A stretch of DNA of 64,000 nucleotides from Corynebacterium pelargi (GTDB lineage: Bacteria > Actinomycetota > Actinomycetes > Mycobacteriales > Mycobacteriaceae), in NCBI RefSeq assembly GCF_014635485.1, contig NZ_BMCX01000002.1:62001-126000 (forward strand), in the 5' to 3' direction. Shown in pieces: positions 1 through 8,339 of the stretch. The translations under genes and the position numbers were made by a program. Each line of letters begins with the position of its first letter. Position 1 is the first letter of the stretch. Below the pieces are notes generated by a model, which was not told the DNA's origin, did not search any database, and worked only from the letters and a program-made list of their open reading frames with translations.

Positions 1-755
1 TGCTTTCCTACTCCATCAAAGTGATCAAACAATACGAACGCGGCGTCGCATTTCGCTTCGGCCACGTCAAACCACTCATGGAACCAGGACTGCACTTCCT
101 CATCCCCGGCGTGGACAAACTCGAAAGAGTAGACCAACGCGTAGTCACCCTCACCATCCCACCGCAGGAGATCATCACCAAAGACAATGTCTCCGTGCGC
201 GTGAACGCCGTAGTGATGTTCGAAGTACTCGACTCACTCAAGGCGGTGCTAGAGGTAGAAAACTACGCAGTAGCCACCTCACAGATCGCACAAACCACGC
301 TGCGCTCCCTCCTCGGCCGCGCCGACCTTGACGACCTCCTCGCACACCGCGAAGAACTCAACGAAGACCTGCGCAAAATCATCAACGGCCAAACCACCCG
401 CTGGGGCGTAGAAACCCGCATCGTGGAAATCAAAGACGTAGAAATCCCCGAAGCAATGCAACGCGCCCTCGCCCGCGAAGCCGAAGCCGAACGCGAACGC
501 CGCGCCAAAGTGATCTCCGCACACGGCGAACTCCAATCCTCCGTGGAACTGCGCCAAGCCGCCGAAGAACTACAAAAAGCACCAGCCGCACTCCAACTGC
601 GCTACCTACAAACAGTGCTCGAACTCGGCGCCGACCAGAACTCCACCATCGTGTTCCCGCTGCCCATCGACATCATGCAAGGCTTCATGGACAAAGCCAC
701 ACAAATGGGCATCCCCCTGCCCAAAATCACCGGCAAACAACCCGAAAGTGAATAG
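1..755 (+). CDS. Slipin / SPFH-domain (stomatin-like) protein, 5' end missing
   Basis: C-terminal 250 or so residues of a slipin, a stomatin-like membrane-associated scaffold protein of the SPFH/prohibitin family. The reading frame is open from base 3. Residues just before the GTG at 21 (LSYSIK, then VIKQYERGVAFRFG) already look like the start of an SPFH domain, so the true start and the N-terminal membrane segment lie upstream of the window. The central part shows SPFH features (TIPPQEIITKDNVSVRVNAVV; LRSLLGRADLDDLL). It is followed by an alanine/glutamate-rich helical tail (about 475-620) and a terminal IVFPLP segment, as in bacterial slipins. Family known; cellular role in corynebacteria not established. 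Confidence 0.88.
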   Translation, partial: LSYSIKVIKQYERGVAFRFGHVKPLMEPGLHFLIPGVDKLERVDQRVVTLTIPPQEIITKDNVSVRVNAVVMFEVLDSLKAVLEVENYAVATSQIAQTTLRSLLGRADLDDLLAHREELNEDLRKIINGQTTRWGVETRIVEIKDVEIPEAMQRALAREAEAERERRAKVISAHGELQSSVELRQAAEELQKAPAALQLRYLQTVLELGADQNSTIVFPLPIDIMQGFMDKATQMGIPLPKITGKQPESE

Positions 756-786
756 GGAAGCACAGAAGCAATTTGGAGGAAAGTAA

Positions 787-816
787 GAGCCAGCCTTTGG
801 CTGGCTCTTTTCCTTT
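787..816 (+). terminator. Rho-independent terminator after the slipin gene
   Basis: Perfect 10-bp inverted repeat AGAGCCAGCC / GGCTGGCTCT with a TTT loop, followed by a T-rich run. It sits 30 bases after the slipin stop codon. Confidence 0.85.
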
Positions 817-909
817 TGGTCGGCCCGCGGGGCCGGCTGTTTTGTGAATGTTCAAATTAATGAACATGGACTCTGCTATCAGAAGTGTGCACGCTGGAAG
901 AGCGCTGAA

Positions 910-1329
910 TTAGTTTTGAGGATTTTCCCCCTGAGGGATTAAAGGCCACAGTGAAAGGCCTCTGAGAATAACTACCAAAACGAGCAAAACCAGAACTACG
1001 CGAATCAAAAAATCCACTGCAAAGCAGAGTCTGACAACCCACTTATGGTCACTTGTAAAGCAATGGTATTTACCAATCGCGTCGCTTTCTTCAGGATAGT
1101 GATAACCGGCGTAAAGTTGCCACAATGTCATGAAAGGTGCGATGCTCCCCAGGGAATGGAAGGCTTGGATACCTGGCAGAGCATTGCTATCTGAATGGGG
1201 GTCGGGGTTGAGATAGGGTACTAAGTCGGAACTGGAGTCTGTTCTAGTGTCGGGTTGCGAATCGTCAGAATCAATAGGGTCGGGGGTCGGCTGAGGCTGG
1301 TTGTTTGACGACAAGAATCTACTCCCCAA
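910..1329 (-). CDS. Small membrane protein, candidate toxin partner of the Panacea protein
   Basis: 139-residue hypothetical protein. The first 60 residues are hydrophilic (proline, serine, aspartate). A strongly hydrophobic segment follows around residues 98-130 (FAVDFLIRVVLVLLVLVVIL). The first codon at 1329 is TTG and overlaps the end of the upstream Panacea gene by 11 bases. A second TTG at 1314 has a better-spaced GGGGAG, and an internal ATG (residue 68) would give a 72-residue form. I recognise no domain. The overlap with a DUF4065 gene and the single strong membrane segment fit the toxin position in PanA-type toxin-antitoxin pairs, some of whose toxins act on membranes. Toxicity is inference. 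Confidence 0.55.
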   Translation of the reverse strand: MGSRFLSSNNQPQPTPDPIDSDDSQPDTRTDSSSDLVPYLNPDPHSDSNALPGIQAFHSLGSIAPFMTLWQLYAGYHYPEESDAIGKYHCFTSDHKWVVRLCFAVDFLIRVVLVLLVLVVILRGLSLWPLIPQGENPQN

Positions 1330-1852
1330 CGTCTCCGTTTACGCGACTAGGACTCTCCGGCGATGCTGTGTAAGGCGGCAGCATCAATTCGTTCTGGTAG
1401 GTGTCATCTATAGTCACATCGTTTGGGTCGATGAACCGTTGCTCGTTTTTCCTAGCTCGATCCCACGCTGAATTCTCCGCATGTGTCAATTTATAAAGTT
1501 TGATCGCGCCTAGGTCGCGTGTCGCAGCCCAAACTTTGTCGAGTGCCACACGCAATTCTGGGTTAGTGCTTTCATTCACTCCAAACGAATTGCCGAGTGC
1601 ATCCTGTGTTGCATACTTTGTAATTGGGTATCCGCCGAACGGTTGGAATTCTCGATAGACGGATCGAAGGACAGGGCCATAACGCCAAGCTTCAAACCGC
1701 TCTTCAAAGAGCTGCTCTTCGGTTACCTTCGCGTACTCGCTTGCGACAAAGTACATGATTTTCTGAAGTTTTAAAGGTGAGATAGCAATTTCGTCATTAA
1801 ACGCACGCCTAAGGATGTTGTTGCTGATTACGGTCGGGTCACTGTAGCTCAT
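1319..1852 (-). CDS. Panacea-domain (DUF4065 / SocA-like) protein, probable antitoxin
   Basis: 177 residues. The N-terminal pattern (VISNNILRRAF...ISPLKLQKIMYFV, then FEAWRYGPVLRSVYREF) is the diagnostic Panacea/DUF4065 core. In this family the domain acts as antitoxin or proteolysis adaptor. The C-terminus (about 130-177) is polar and has no clear domain. The ATG is preceded by AAGGAG with good spacing. The gene overlaps the downstream small membrane protein gene by 11 bases, the translational coupling usual for toxin-antitoxin operons. The pair lies next to tRNA-Ser, a common insertion site for accessory genes. Domain call is strong; neutralising activity is inferred from family and context. 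Confidence 0.8.
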   Translation of the reverse strand: MSYSDPTVISNNILRRAFNDEIAISPLKLQKIMYFVASEYAKVTEEQLFEERFEAWRYGPVLRSVYREFQPFGGYPITKYATQDALGNSFGVNESTNPELRVALDKVWAATRDLGAIKLYKLTHAENSAWDRARKNEQRFIDPNDVTIDDTYQNELMLPPYTASPESPSRVNGDVGE

Positions 1853-2050
1853 TTCGGCAGCTCCTTATCGAACTTAACTTGCAATAATGGCAAAGGTAAA
1901 TAGTCCGCTGTTGAGATGTGCTGATCTACCCACTTTGGTAGTAGGGTGGGTGGTTTCAGTGTAGGTCAACGAAAGGATAGATTGAAGAGCTATTGGGTAA
2001 ATTGTGACCTTCTTGATCGCTCTTGGGTGTGTTAACTCGCTAAAAGTGAT

Positions 2051-2088
2051 GGACACCCGCACCAACAAGCTTATTAGTGCGGGTGTTC
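2051..2088 (-). terminator. Stem-loop downstream of tRNA-Ser
   Basis: Inverted repeat ACACCCGCAC...GTGCGGGTGT a few bases beyond the tRNA-Ser 3' end. It is followed on the minus strand by a short T-containing stretch. Probable terminator of the tRNA transcript; the T-run is weak. Confidence 0.55.
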
Positions 2089-2091
2089 AAT

Positions 2092-2180
2092 TGGCGGAGG
2101 ATGTGGGATTTGAACCCACGAGGGTCGTGAAACCCGCACGCGTTCCAGGCGTGTGACATAGGCCGCTAGTCGAATCCTCC
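2092..2180 (-). tRNA. tRNA-Ser (anticodon GGA)
   Basis: The minus strand folds into a class II tRNA. The acceptor pairs GGAGGAT with ATCCTCC, followed by discriminator G and an encoded CCA. The anticodon loop contains CTGGAAC (anticodon GGA). A long variable arm and TTCAAAT in the T loop are present. Length of 89 including CCA is normal for tRNA-Ser. Confidence 0.95.
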
Positions 2181-2346
2181 AGCGTGAGCGCTTCTTGCGC
2201 AATGGCGCGCGAAGTGCGTACCGGGATTAGTGTACTCACGGATCGCCCTGATGCAAAATGGCTGGTGGTGGGGGCTTTGGGCGTCGAAAAGCTAAAGAAA
2301 AAGAAGCGAAATGGCAAATGCGGCGATGCTGCGCTATTGTCTTGGG

Positions 2347-2440
2347 CAGGACTTCGCATGGCGCTTATCCCATGAACTCCCCCAGGGCAGGAATGCAGCA
2401 AGGGTCAGTGGGCTCTGGCGGGTGTGCGGAGTCCCTTTTT
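2347..2440 (+). ncRNA. ffs: Signal recognition particle RNA, small bacterial (4.5S) type
   Basis: Contains the conserved SRP RNA apical region: CATGAACTCCCCCAGG, then GCAGGAATGCAGCAAGGGT and GGGCTCTGGCGGGTG. The outer ends (GGACTTCGCATGGC with GTGTGCGGAGTCC) pair to form the long stem, and a T-run at 2436-2440 terminates it. The RNA binds Ffh for co-translational membrane targeting. Its place between tRNA-Ser and aspT is the usual one in corynebacteria. The exact 5' end is estimated from the stem. Confidence 0.9.
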
Positions 2441-2499
2441 AATGGGCGGGGGAGCCGTTACACTAAAGCCCAGTGCAAACAAAGAGGAAAGGGCTACCT

Positions 2500-3762
2500 A
2501 TGACTATCGCCGCGTTGAATGTGGAAAAGCTCCAAGCGAATGCTGAGGCAATTCGCCAACAATACGAGGATCTGAAGGCCAAGAACCTCAACCTCGACCT
2601 CACGCGCGGCAAGCCCTCTTCCGAGCAACTCGACTTCTCCACTGCTCTCCTGGATCTGCCGGGGCAGAACTACCGCACCGAATCTGGTGTGGATACGCGC
2701 AACTACGGCGGCCTGGTCGGCATTCAAGAAATCCGCAACCTGTGGGCCCAGGTGCTCGGCATTCCGGCAGAAAACATTATTGCCGGCGATGCCTCCAGCC
2801 TGAACATCATGTTTGACCTGATCTCTTGGTCCTATATCTGGGGCAACAACGATTCTGAGCGCCCCTGGTCCAAGGAAGACAAGGTCAAGTGGCTGTGCCC
2901 CGTGCCCGGCTACGACCGTCACTTCTCCATCACGGAGCACTTCGGCTTCGAGATGATCAACGTGCCGCTCAACCAAGACGGCCCGGACATGGACGTGGTG
3001 CGCGAGCTGGTGAAAGACCCGCAGGTCAAGGGCATGTGGACGGTGCCCGTCTTCGCCAACCCCACGGGCATTACCTTCTCTGAGGAGATCTGCCGCGAGC
3101 TTGCTTCCATGGAAACCGCGGCGCCTGATTTCCGCATCGTGTGGGATAACGCCTACGCCGTGCACACCCTCACCGACACCTTCCCCGTAGTCCACGATGT
3201 GCTGAGCATGAGCGCTGAGGCCGGCAACCCGAATCGCTTCTGGTTCATGAGCTCCACCTCCAAGATCACGTTGGCGGGCGCGGGCGTGGCCTTCTTCGCT
3301 TCTTCGAAGGAGAACCTGGACTGGTATTCCGAGCACGCCAATATCCGCGGCATCGGCCCGAACAAGGTGAATCAGCTCGCCCACGTCGAGTTCTTCGGCG
3401 GCCCCGAGGGCGTGTACGAGCAGATGCGCAAGCACGCCGGCAGCTTGGCTCCGAAGTTCGCTCGTGTGCTTGAGATCCTCAATGAGCGCCTGGCTCCCTT
3501 CGGTGCCGCTGAGTGGACTGAGCCTGAGGGTGGTTATTTCATTAGCGTGAATGTGGTGCCCGGTACGGCTTCGCGCGTGGTGGAGCTTGCCCGCGAGGCC
3601 GGCATTTCGCTCACCGGCGCCGGTTCTTCCTTCCCGCTGAAGCAGGATCCGAACAACGAAAACATCCGCCTCGCCCCCTCCTTGCCTCCTGTTTCGGAGC
3701 TTGAGGTGGCTATGGATGGCTTTGCCACCTGCGTGTTGCTTGCAGCACTTGAGTCTGCTTAA
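2500..3762 (+). CDS. aspT: Aspartate aminotransferase (MocR-like class I, AspT type)
   Basis: 420-residue PLP-dependent aminotransferase interconverting aspartate plus 2-oxoglutarate and oxaloacetate plus glutamate. This feeds aspartate to the lysC-asd pathway further along the window. Visible features: LTRGKPS near residues 34-40, the GDASSLN cofactor-binding stretch near 96-102, FANPTG near 185-190, WDNAYAVH near 215-222, and SSTSK with the Schiff-base lysine at about 255. These fit the actinobacterial 1Ib-like AspT subgroup. The ATG at 2500 is chosen over an upstream in-frame start because AGAGGAAAGG lies just before it. It follows the SRP RNA. Confidence 0.9.
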   Translation: MTIAALNVEKLQANAEAIRQQYEDLKAKNLNLDLTRGKPSSEQLDFSTALLDLPGQNYRTESGVDTRNYGGLVGIQEIRNLWAQVLGIPAENIIAGDASSLNIMFDLISWSYIWGNNDSERPWSKEDKVKWLCPVPGYDRHFSITEHFGFEMINVPLNQDGPDMDVVRELVKDPQVKGMWTVPVFANPTGITFSEEICRELASMETAAPDFRIVWDNAYAVHTLTDTFPVVHDVLSMSAEAGNPNRFWFMSSTSKITLAGAGVAFFASSKENLDWYSEHANIRGIGPNKVNQLAHVEFFGGPEGVYEQMRKHAGSLAPKFARVLEILNERLAPFGAAEWTEPEGGYFISVNVVPGTASRVVELAREAGISLTGAGSSFPLKQDPNNENIRLAPSLPPVSELEVAMDGFATCVLLAALESA

Positions 3763-3794
3763 CGCTTGTCGACGTCCCACCAGGAGCATCCCAC

Positions 3795-4346
3795 ATGGAC
3801 TTAGAGGCATCGCTGCTTTGGCAGCAGGGCGTATTCCCCGGCAACCTTGAAGAGGTTCCCCTTGAGCCCGGTTGTGGGGTGCGCGTAGCCGTCTCAGATC
3901 TCGGTGGTGAACTACTGGCCACCACCTTGAACTTCAACGAGGTAGACACTGGTCTGCACTCCGAAGATGAGGGCGCTGATATCCGCAGTGAGATCTTCAC
4001 GGTGGGACGTGTTTCTTCAGAGGTGGCGGTGAGCGCTTTGCAGCAGGTAAGCGCGAAGCTTGCTGCCTTTAACCAAAAGCTGCTGGGCATGGTGCCCGCC
4101 CAGCCCGGCACCATGATCCCTGGTTTGGAGCTCGAAGGCTGCTCGGTGCGCCACGGTGTGTTCGTGGTGCCCTATGTATGGGGCGAGCAAGTGCCGCGCT
4201 TTAGCGAAGGCGGGCGCCTCGTGGTGATGCTGCAGTTAGTCTTGCTCAGCGATGAAGAATACGAGTACGCCGTCACCTACGGTGTGCCGGCCTTGCAGCA
4301 GGCCTTAAGTGAGCAGGGCGTTGATCTGCTTGACTGGCAGCGCTGA
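3795..4346 (+). CDS. Suppressor-of-fused-like domain protein
   Basis: 183-residue cytoplasmic protein of unknown role. The C-terminal part (VVMLQLVLLSDEEYEYAVTYGVPALQQAL) resembles the end of bacterial suppressor-of-fused (SUFU) domains, which typically carry a leucine/proline stretch then E(E/L)..A...G...L. The middle (TVGRVSSEVAVSALQQVSAKLAAF) also fits. The ATG follows CAGGAG. It lies in the conserved gap between aspT and dnaX, where corynebacteria usually carry a hypothetical gene. The domain call is tentative. Confidence 0.6.
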   Translation: MDLEASLLWQQGVFPGNLEEVPLEPGCGVRVAVSDLGGELLATTLNFNEVDTGLHSEDEGADIRSEIFTVGRVSSEVAVSALQQVSAKLAAFNQKLLGMVPAQPGTMIPGLELEGCSVRHGVFVVPYVWGEQVPRFSEGGRLVVMLQLVLLSDEEYEYAVTYGVPALQQALSEQGVDLLDWQR

Positions 4347-4426
4347 GCTGCTGCGATGGGGGCTGTTCGGGTGATACTCTCCCCACGCTGGGAGCAAATC
4401 GGTGGTGGGTAGGTAGTGTTTAGTCC

Positions 4427-6493
4427 GTGGCTTTGTATAGGAAGTATCGCCCCGGCTCTTTCGCGGAGGTTGTGGGGCAAGAACAGGTAACCGTCCCGCT
4501 TTCGCGTGCCCTGGATAGTGGCAATATCAACCACGCCTACCTCTTTTCTGGGCCGCGTGGCTGCGGCAAAACTTCCTCTGCGCGCATCCTCGCGCGTTCT
4601 CTGAACTGCGCGGAGGGGCCTACCGCTACTCCTTGCGGCAAGTGCCCCTCATGTGTGGCGCTGGCCCCGAACGGCCCTGGCACCTTGGACGTTACTGAGC
4701 TCGACGCGGCCAGCAATAACGGTGTGGAGGATATGCGCGAGCTTCGCGACCGCGCCATGTACGCCCCCGCCGAGTCGCGCTACCGCATCTTCATCATCGA
4801 CGAAGCCCACATGATCACCAACTCCGGTGCCAATGCTTTGCTCAAGATCGTCGAGGAGCCACCGGCGCACCTGATCTTCATTTTCGCCACCACCGAGCCG
4901 GAAAAAGTGATTGGCACGATCCGTTCGCGCACCCACCACTATCCCTTCCGGCTGCTCACCCCGCAGGCCATGCGCGGCCTCATTGAGCGCACCGCGGCCG
5001 CCGAGCACGCCCACATTGACGACGCCGTCTACCCCCTCGTCATCCGCGCCGGCGGTGGTTCCCCGCGCGATACGCTCTCGGTGCTCGACCAGCTCCTCGC
5101 CGGCTCCGGCCCGGACGGCCTCACCTACGACACCGCCCGCATGTTGCTCGGCGTGACCGATGATTCGCTTATCGACGCCGCCGTGGAAGCCCTCGCCGAC
5201 ACCCACAAGGCGGGCATGTTCGCAGTGGTAGACGAGGTGATCGAGGCCGGCATTGATCCCCGCCGCTTCGCCGCCGACTTATTGGATCGCCTGCGTGACC
5301 TCATGGTGCTCCAAGCCGTGCCGGAAGCACTCGACTCCGGGCTTGTCGACGCACCCGCCGACCGCCACGAAACGCTCAAAGAACAAGCCGGCGCCTTCCC
5401 CGAAGGCGGCATCGCAGGTTATGCGGCGATGGTCAATGAGGGCATCAGCGACCTCAGGGGAGCCACTTCACCCCGACTCTTGCTGGAAATTCTCTGTGCC
5501 AAAATGCTCTTCGGCGCCCACACCCCGGCAGTGGCTGCCCCCGAGGCGCCGGCCTCTGCGCAGGCAGAAAACCCGCAGCCTGCGCGCAAGAGCAAATACG
5601 ACCGCGAAGCCCTGCGTCGCGCCCGCGAGGAGCGCGAACGCCAGCAGCGTGAACAGGCCGAAGCTGCGACGCAGAAGCCCAAGCCGGAGCCTGCACCAGA
5701 GCCTGAGCCTGAGCCCGTGCGGGAACCCGAGCCTGCGCCGGAACCCGAGCCCGCGGCGGAAGAACAGCGGGATGTAGAGCAGCTCGCCCGCGATCACTGG
5801 GCAGAGATCCGCAAACTCGTGCACCAGAAGAAGGCCGTGGCAGGCATCATGCTCACCGAAGCCCGTGTGCTTGGCCAACGCGAAGGCACCTTAGTCATTG
5901 GCCATAACACTGGGGCGCTGGCAGCAAGGCTGAACGATCCTTCCAATAATGCCGTGGTGGTAGAGGCCATCCGAGAGATCACTGGCTGCGATGTCGCCGT
6001 GGAATGCGTGGTGGGGCAGCGCCCAAAAGACGCGGGGTTCAGTGAGCCCGAGGCACCCACTGAGCCTCCCGCCGAATCCCCACAGCCTGAGCAAGAAGAA
6101 GCAGACGACGGTTGGGGCACCCCAGTGCAGATTGGGCGTAATGCCGATCCCGAACCTGCACCGGAGCCCGAGCCAGAGCCGGAGCCTGAGCCCGAACCTG
6201 CGGCACCGGCGGCCCCAGCCACGTTTTCTGATGGCAGCCCCTTGCCGCCCGAGCCTGATGACTTCTATGGTTACGGCCCAGACGAGGGGATGCCCGAACC
6301 TCAGCAGCCCGAGCCCGAACCCCAGCCCGAGCCTGCACCCCAGCAGCCTGAACCAGAGCAGCACAGCCGCGAGCAGGAAGAAGAAGAGATGCTGCGGGAG
6401 GTTCGCGATGGCGCTCGAAGCGCCGATCATCGCGATGCGCTGACGGTGGCCATGGATCTGCTCGGACAGGAGTTGGGCGCCAAGCCGCTCTAG
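4427..6493 (+). CDS. dnaX: DNA polymerase III subunits gamma and tau
   Basis: 688 residues; clamp-loader ATPase that loads the sliding clamp. Walker A GPRGCGKT at 42-49, zinc-binding cysteines at 61, 70, 73 and 76, Walker B IIDEAH near 124-128, and FATTEPEKV in the sensor 1 region. Domain III extends to about residue 365. The tail holds proline-glutamate dipeptide runs (about 425-445 and 570-590) separated by a folded segment (about 450-530). This matches the long actinobacterial tau form, and I see no obvious slippery heptamer for a short gamma form. GTG start. The gene precedes ybaB and recR in the common dnaX-ybaB-recR order. Confidence 0.95.
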   Translation: MALYRKYRPGSFAEVVGQEQVTVPLSRALDSGNINHAYLFSGPRGCGKTSSARILARSLNCAEGPTATPCGKCPSCVALAPNGPGTLDVTELDAASNNGVEDMRELRDRAMYAPAESRYRIFIIDEAHMITNSGANALLKIVEEPPAHLIFIFATTEPEKVIGTIRSRTHHYPFRLLTPQAMRGLIERTAAAEHAHIDDAVYPLVIRAGGGSPRDTLSVLDQLLAGSGPDGLTYDTARMLLGVTDDSLIDAAVEALADTHKAGMFAVVDEVIEAGIDPRRFAADLLDRLRDLMVLQAVPEALDSGLVDAPADRHETLKEQAGAFPEGGIAGYAAMVNEGISDLRGATSPRLLLEILCAKMLFGAHTPAVAAPEAPASAQAENPQPARKSKYDREALRRAREERERQQREQAEAATQKPKPEPAPEPEPEPVREPEPAPEPEPAAEEQRDVEQLARDHWAEIRKLVHQKKAVAGIMLTEARVLGQREGTLVIGHNTGALAARLNDPSNNAVVVEAIREITGCDVAVECVVGQRPKDAGFSEPEAPTEPPAESPQPEQEEADDGWGTPVQIGRNADPEPAPEPEPEPEPEPEPAAPAAPATFSDGSPLPPEPDDFYGYGPDEGMPEPQQPEPEPQPEPAPQQPEPEQHSREQEEEEMLREVRDGARSADHRDALTVAMDLLGQELGAKPL

Positions 6494-6557
6494 GGGCTGT
6501 CTAGTACACTTGGCGCGAGCGAAACTGATAACAGCACACTTGAAAGGCAATGGAGAT

Positions 6558-6878
6558 ATGTCTCAGCCCGATATGAATGAATTGATGCAGCAAGCAGCCC
6601 AAATGCAGGCGCAGTTGAAGGCTGCTGAGCAGGAGATTCTTGAGTCCACCGTCACCGGCACCGCTGGTAATGGCTTGGTCAGCATCGATCTTGGTGGCAA
6701 CGGCGTGATGCGCAACATCAGCATTGATCAGCAGGTAGTAGACCCGGAGGATGTTGATACCCTCCAGGATCTGATCATGGGTGCTTTCGCCGATGCGCAC
6801 ACCAAGCTTGGCGAGCTCGCAGAGCAGAAGATGGGCCCGGTGCAGCAGATGTTCGACACCATGCCCGGAATGTTCTAA
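6558..6878 (+). CDS. YbaB/EbfC nucleoid-associated protein
   Basis: 106 residues. The N-terminal helix is rich in methionine and glutamine ([22 protein letters not shown]). The family core follows ([26 protein letters not shown]) and the end is methionine-rich. This is the standard YbaB/EbfC dimeric DNA-binding protein. The start at 6558 is chosen because the longer in-frame extension adds no family sequence and a purine-rich GGCAATGGAG precedes it. It lies between dnaX and recR, as in many bacteria. Confidence 0.93.
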   Translation: MSQPDMNELMQQAAQMQAQLKAAEQEILESTVTGTAGNGLVSIDLGGNGVMRNISIDQQVVDPEDVDTLQDLIMGAFADAHTKLGELAEQKMGPVQQMFDTMPGMF

Positions 6879-6891
6879 ACCCACCGAGTTC

Positions 6892-6920
6892 ACGGCCAGC
6901 GCCTGGCTGGCCGTTTTCTT
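6892..6920 (+). terminator. Stem-loop between ybaB and recR
   Basis: ACGGCCAGC pairs with GCTGGCCGT around a short loop, followed by TTTTCTT. This is a strong intrinsic terminator shape. recR begins about 30 bases later, so this may be a partial terminator or separate the two genes. Confidence 0.75.
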
Positions 6921-6948
6921 ATTGCTGCACACTGGAAAGGATCGCGCC

Positions 6949-7605
6949 GTGTTTGAAGGCCCGCTGCAAGACTTGATCGATGAATTCTCGCGCCTGCCCG
7001 GCGTGGGCCCGAAGTCTGCGCAGCGCATCGCTTTTCACCTCTTGCACGTGGAGCCCACGGATATTGAGCGCCTCCAAGCAGCCCTTGGGGCCGTGCGCGA
7101 TGGCGTGACGTTTTGCCGCATCTGCTGCAATATCTCTCGCGCGCAAGTCTGCCGCATCTGCGCCGATTCTTCCCGCGACCGCGGCCTGATCTGTGTGGTG
7201 GAAGAGCCGAAGGATATTCAGGTGATCGAGCGCACCGGCGAATTCAATGGCCGCTACCACGTGCTCGGTGGCGCACTCGATCCCCTGGCAAATATTGGCC
7301 CGCGCGAGCTGAACATCACCCAGTTGCTGCAGCGCATCGGCGAGGTGGTGCAAGACCGCGAGCTGGCGGATTCCACCCCTGAACAGCCGCTTTTCGACGA
7401 TCCCCCGCGCATCACCGAAGTGATTATCGCCACCGATCCAAACACCGAGGGCGAAGCCACCGCCTCGTATTTGGCGCGTCTTTTGCGGGACTTCCCGGAT
7501 CTGACAATCTCGCGTCTGGCCTCCGGCATGCCCCTTGGCGGCGACCTGGAGTTTGTCGACGAACTGACCTTATCCAGGGCGCTGAGCGGACGTTTGAAGC
7601 TTTAG
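6949..7605 (+). CDS. recR: Recombination mediator RecR
   Basis: 218 residues. RecR works with RecO and RecF to load RecA at gaps. Helix-hairpin-helix region [17 protein letters not shown] (16-32), a cysteine cluster at 56, 59, 68 and 71 forming the zinc finger, a Toprim domain starting near ICVVEEPKD, and the C-terminal [21 protein letters not shown] typical of the family. GTG start preceded by GGAAAGGA. Slightly longer than the E. coli protein, within the actinobacterial range. Confidence 0.95.
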   Translation: MFEGPLQDLIDEFSRLPGVGPKSAQRIAFHLLHVEPTDIERLQAALGAVRDGVTFCRICCNISRAQVCRICADSSRDRGLICVVEEPKDIQVIERTGEFNGRYHVLGGALDPLANIGPRELNITQLLQRIGEVVQDRELADSTPEQPLFDDPPRITEVIIATDPNTEGEATASYLARLLRDFPDLTISRLASGMPLGGDLEFVDELTLSRALSGRLKL

Positions 7606-8339
7606 CGCATTCGCTCCTTACGAAGCTGCGCCACCACCTCAATCTCTAAGGGCTCAAGCTCTGCCAAGCTGACGCCCATCGCGCGGGCAAGCAAAAGGTC
7701 GGCCAATTGGGGGTTGCGTGCCAGCGCCGGGCCGTGCATATACGTGCACACAACATTGCCCTGCACCACGCCTTCTACGCCCACCTGTGCGCTATCGTCC
7801 TTGGCGCCAAAGTCATCCGTATTGCCAATGCCCCTGGTGACCTTGCCTAGCGGCTGCGCATCAGAGCCGATGAGGGTGGCGCCCATGTGGTTTTCAAAGC
7901 CGGTGAGCGGCTGGTTGAGTTCCGCTGTAATGCCCGCGCCAGTGGGGGTGGATTGCACCTCTCCGATGGCGCGCTTTTCTAGGGAGACCGTGGTGGCGTC
8001 GATAAGCCCAACGCCTTCGACGATGCCCTCAGAAGCGCGGAAGCTGGTGCCGAGCACCTGCAAACCTGCGCAAATGCCCAGCACTGGGCGTCCGGCGTTG
8101 GCGGCGCGGATCAGGCCGCCATCTTGACGCAAGTGCTCAGCGGCGAGCACCTGGGCGGTATCTTCGCCGCCGCCGACGCAATAGACGTCGAGGGATTCAG
8201 GCACAGCCTCGCCAAGTTTGATGGGGTGGATCTCGGCGTCAATGCCGCGCATACGGGCGCGCTGGCGCAGCACGAGGGCGTTGCCATCATCGCCGTAGGT
8301 GCCAAGGACGTCGGGCAAGATGAGTCCGATGGTGAGCAT
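7602..8339 (-). CDS. gatD: Lipid II isoglutaminyl synthase, glutamine amidotransferase subunit GatD
   Basis: 245-residue class I (CobB/CobQ-like) glutaminase. It supplies ammonia to MurT for amidation of D-glutamate in lipid II. The nucleophile Cys90 lies in LGICAGLQ, and the catalytic His202 in CTYMHGP. GatD lacks a DtbS-type domain, as the family does. Its ATG begins directly at the murT stop codon, so the two are co-translated. It ends 4 bases inside the convergent recR gene. Confidence 0.93.
   Translation of the reverse strand: MLTIGLILPDVLGTYGDDGNALVLRQRARMRGIDAEIHPIKLGEAVPESLDVYCVGGGEDTAQVLAAEHLRQDGGLIRAANAGRPVLGICAGLQVLGTSFRASEGIVEGVGLIDATTVSLEKRAIGEVQSTPTGAGITAELNQPLTGFENHMGATLIGSDAQPLGKVTRGIGNTDDFGAKDDSAQVGVEGVVQGNVVCTYMHGPALARNPQLADLLLARAMGVSLAELEPLEIEVVAQLRKERMR

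Noticed and set aside
2494..3810. 438-residue minus-strand frame
   Set aside because: Exact antisense of aspT; no family features and no ribosome site.
5650..6350. Proline-glutamate repeat block as a CRISPR or mobile repeat
   Set aside because: Codes for the low-complexity linkers of the dnaX tail; no spacers or conserved repeat unit.
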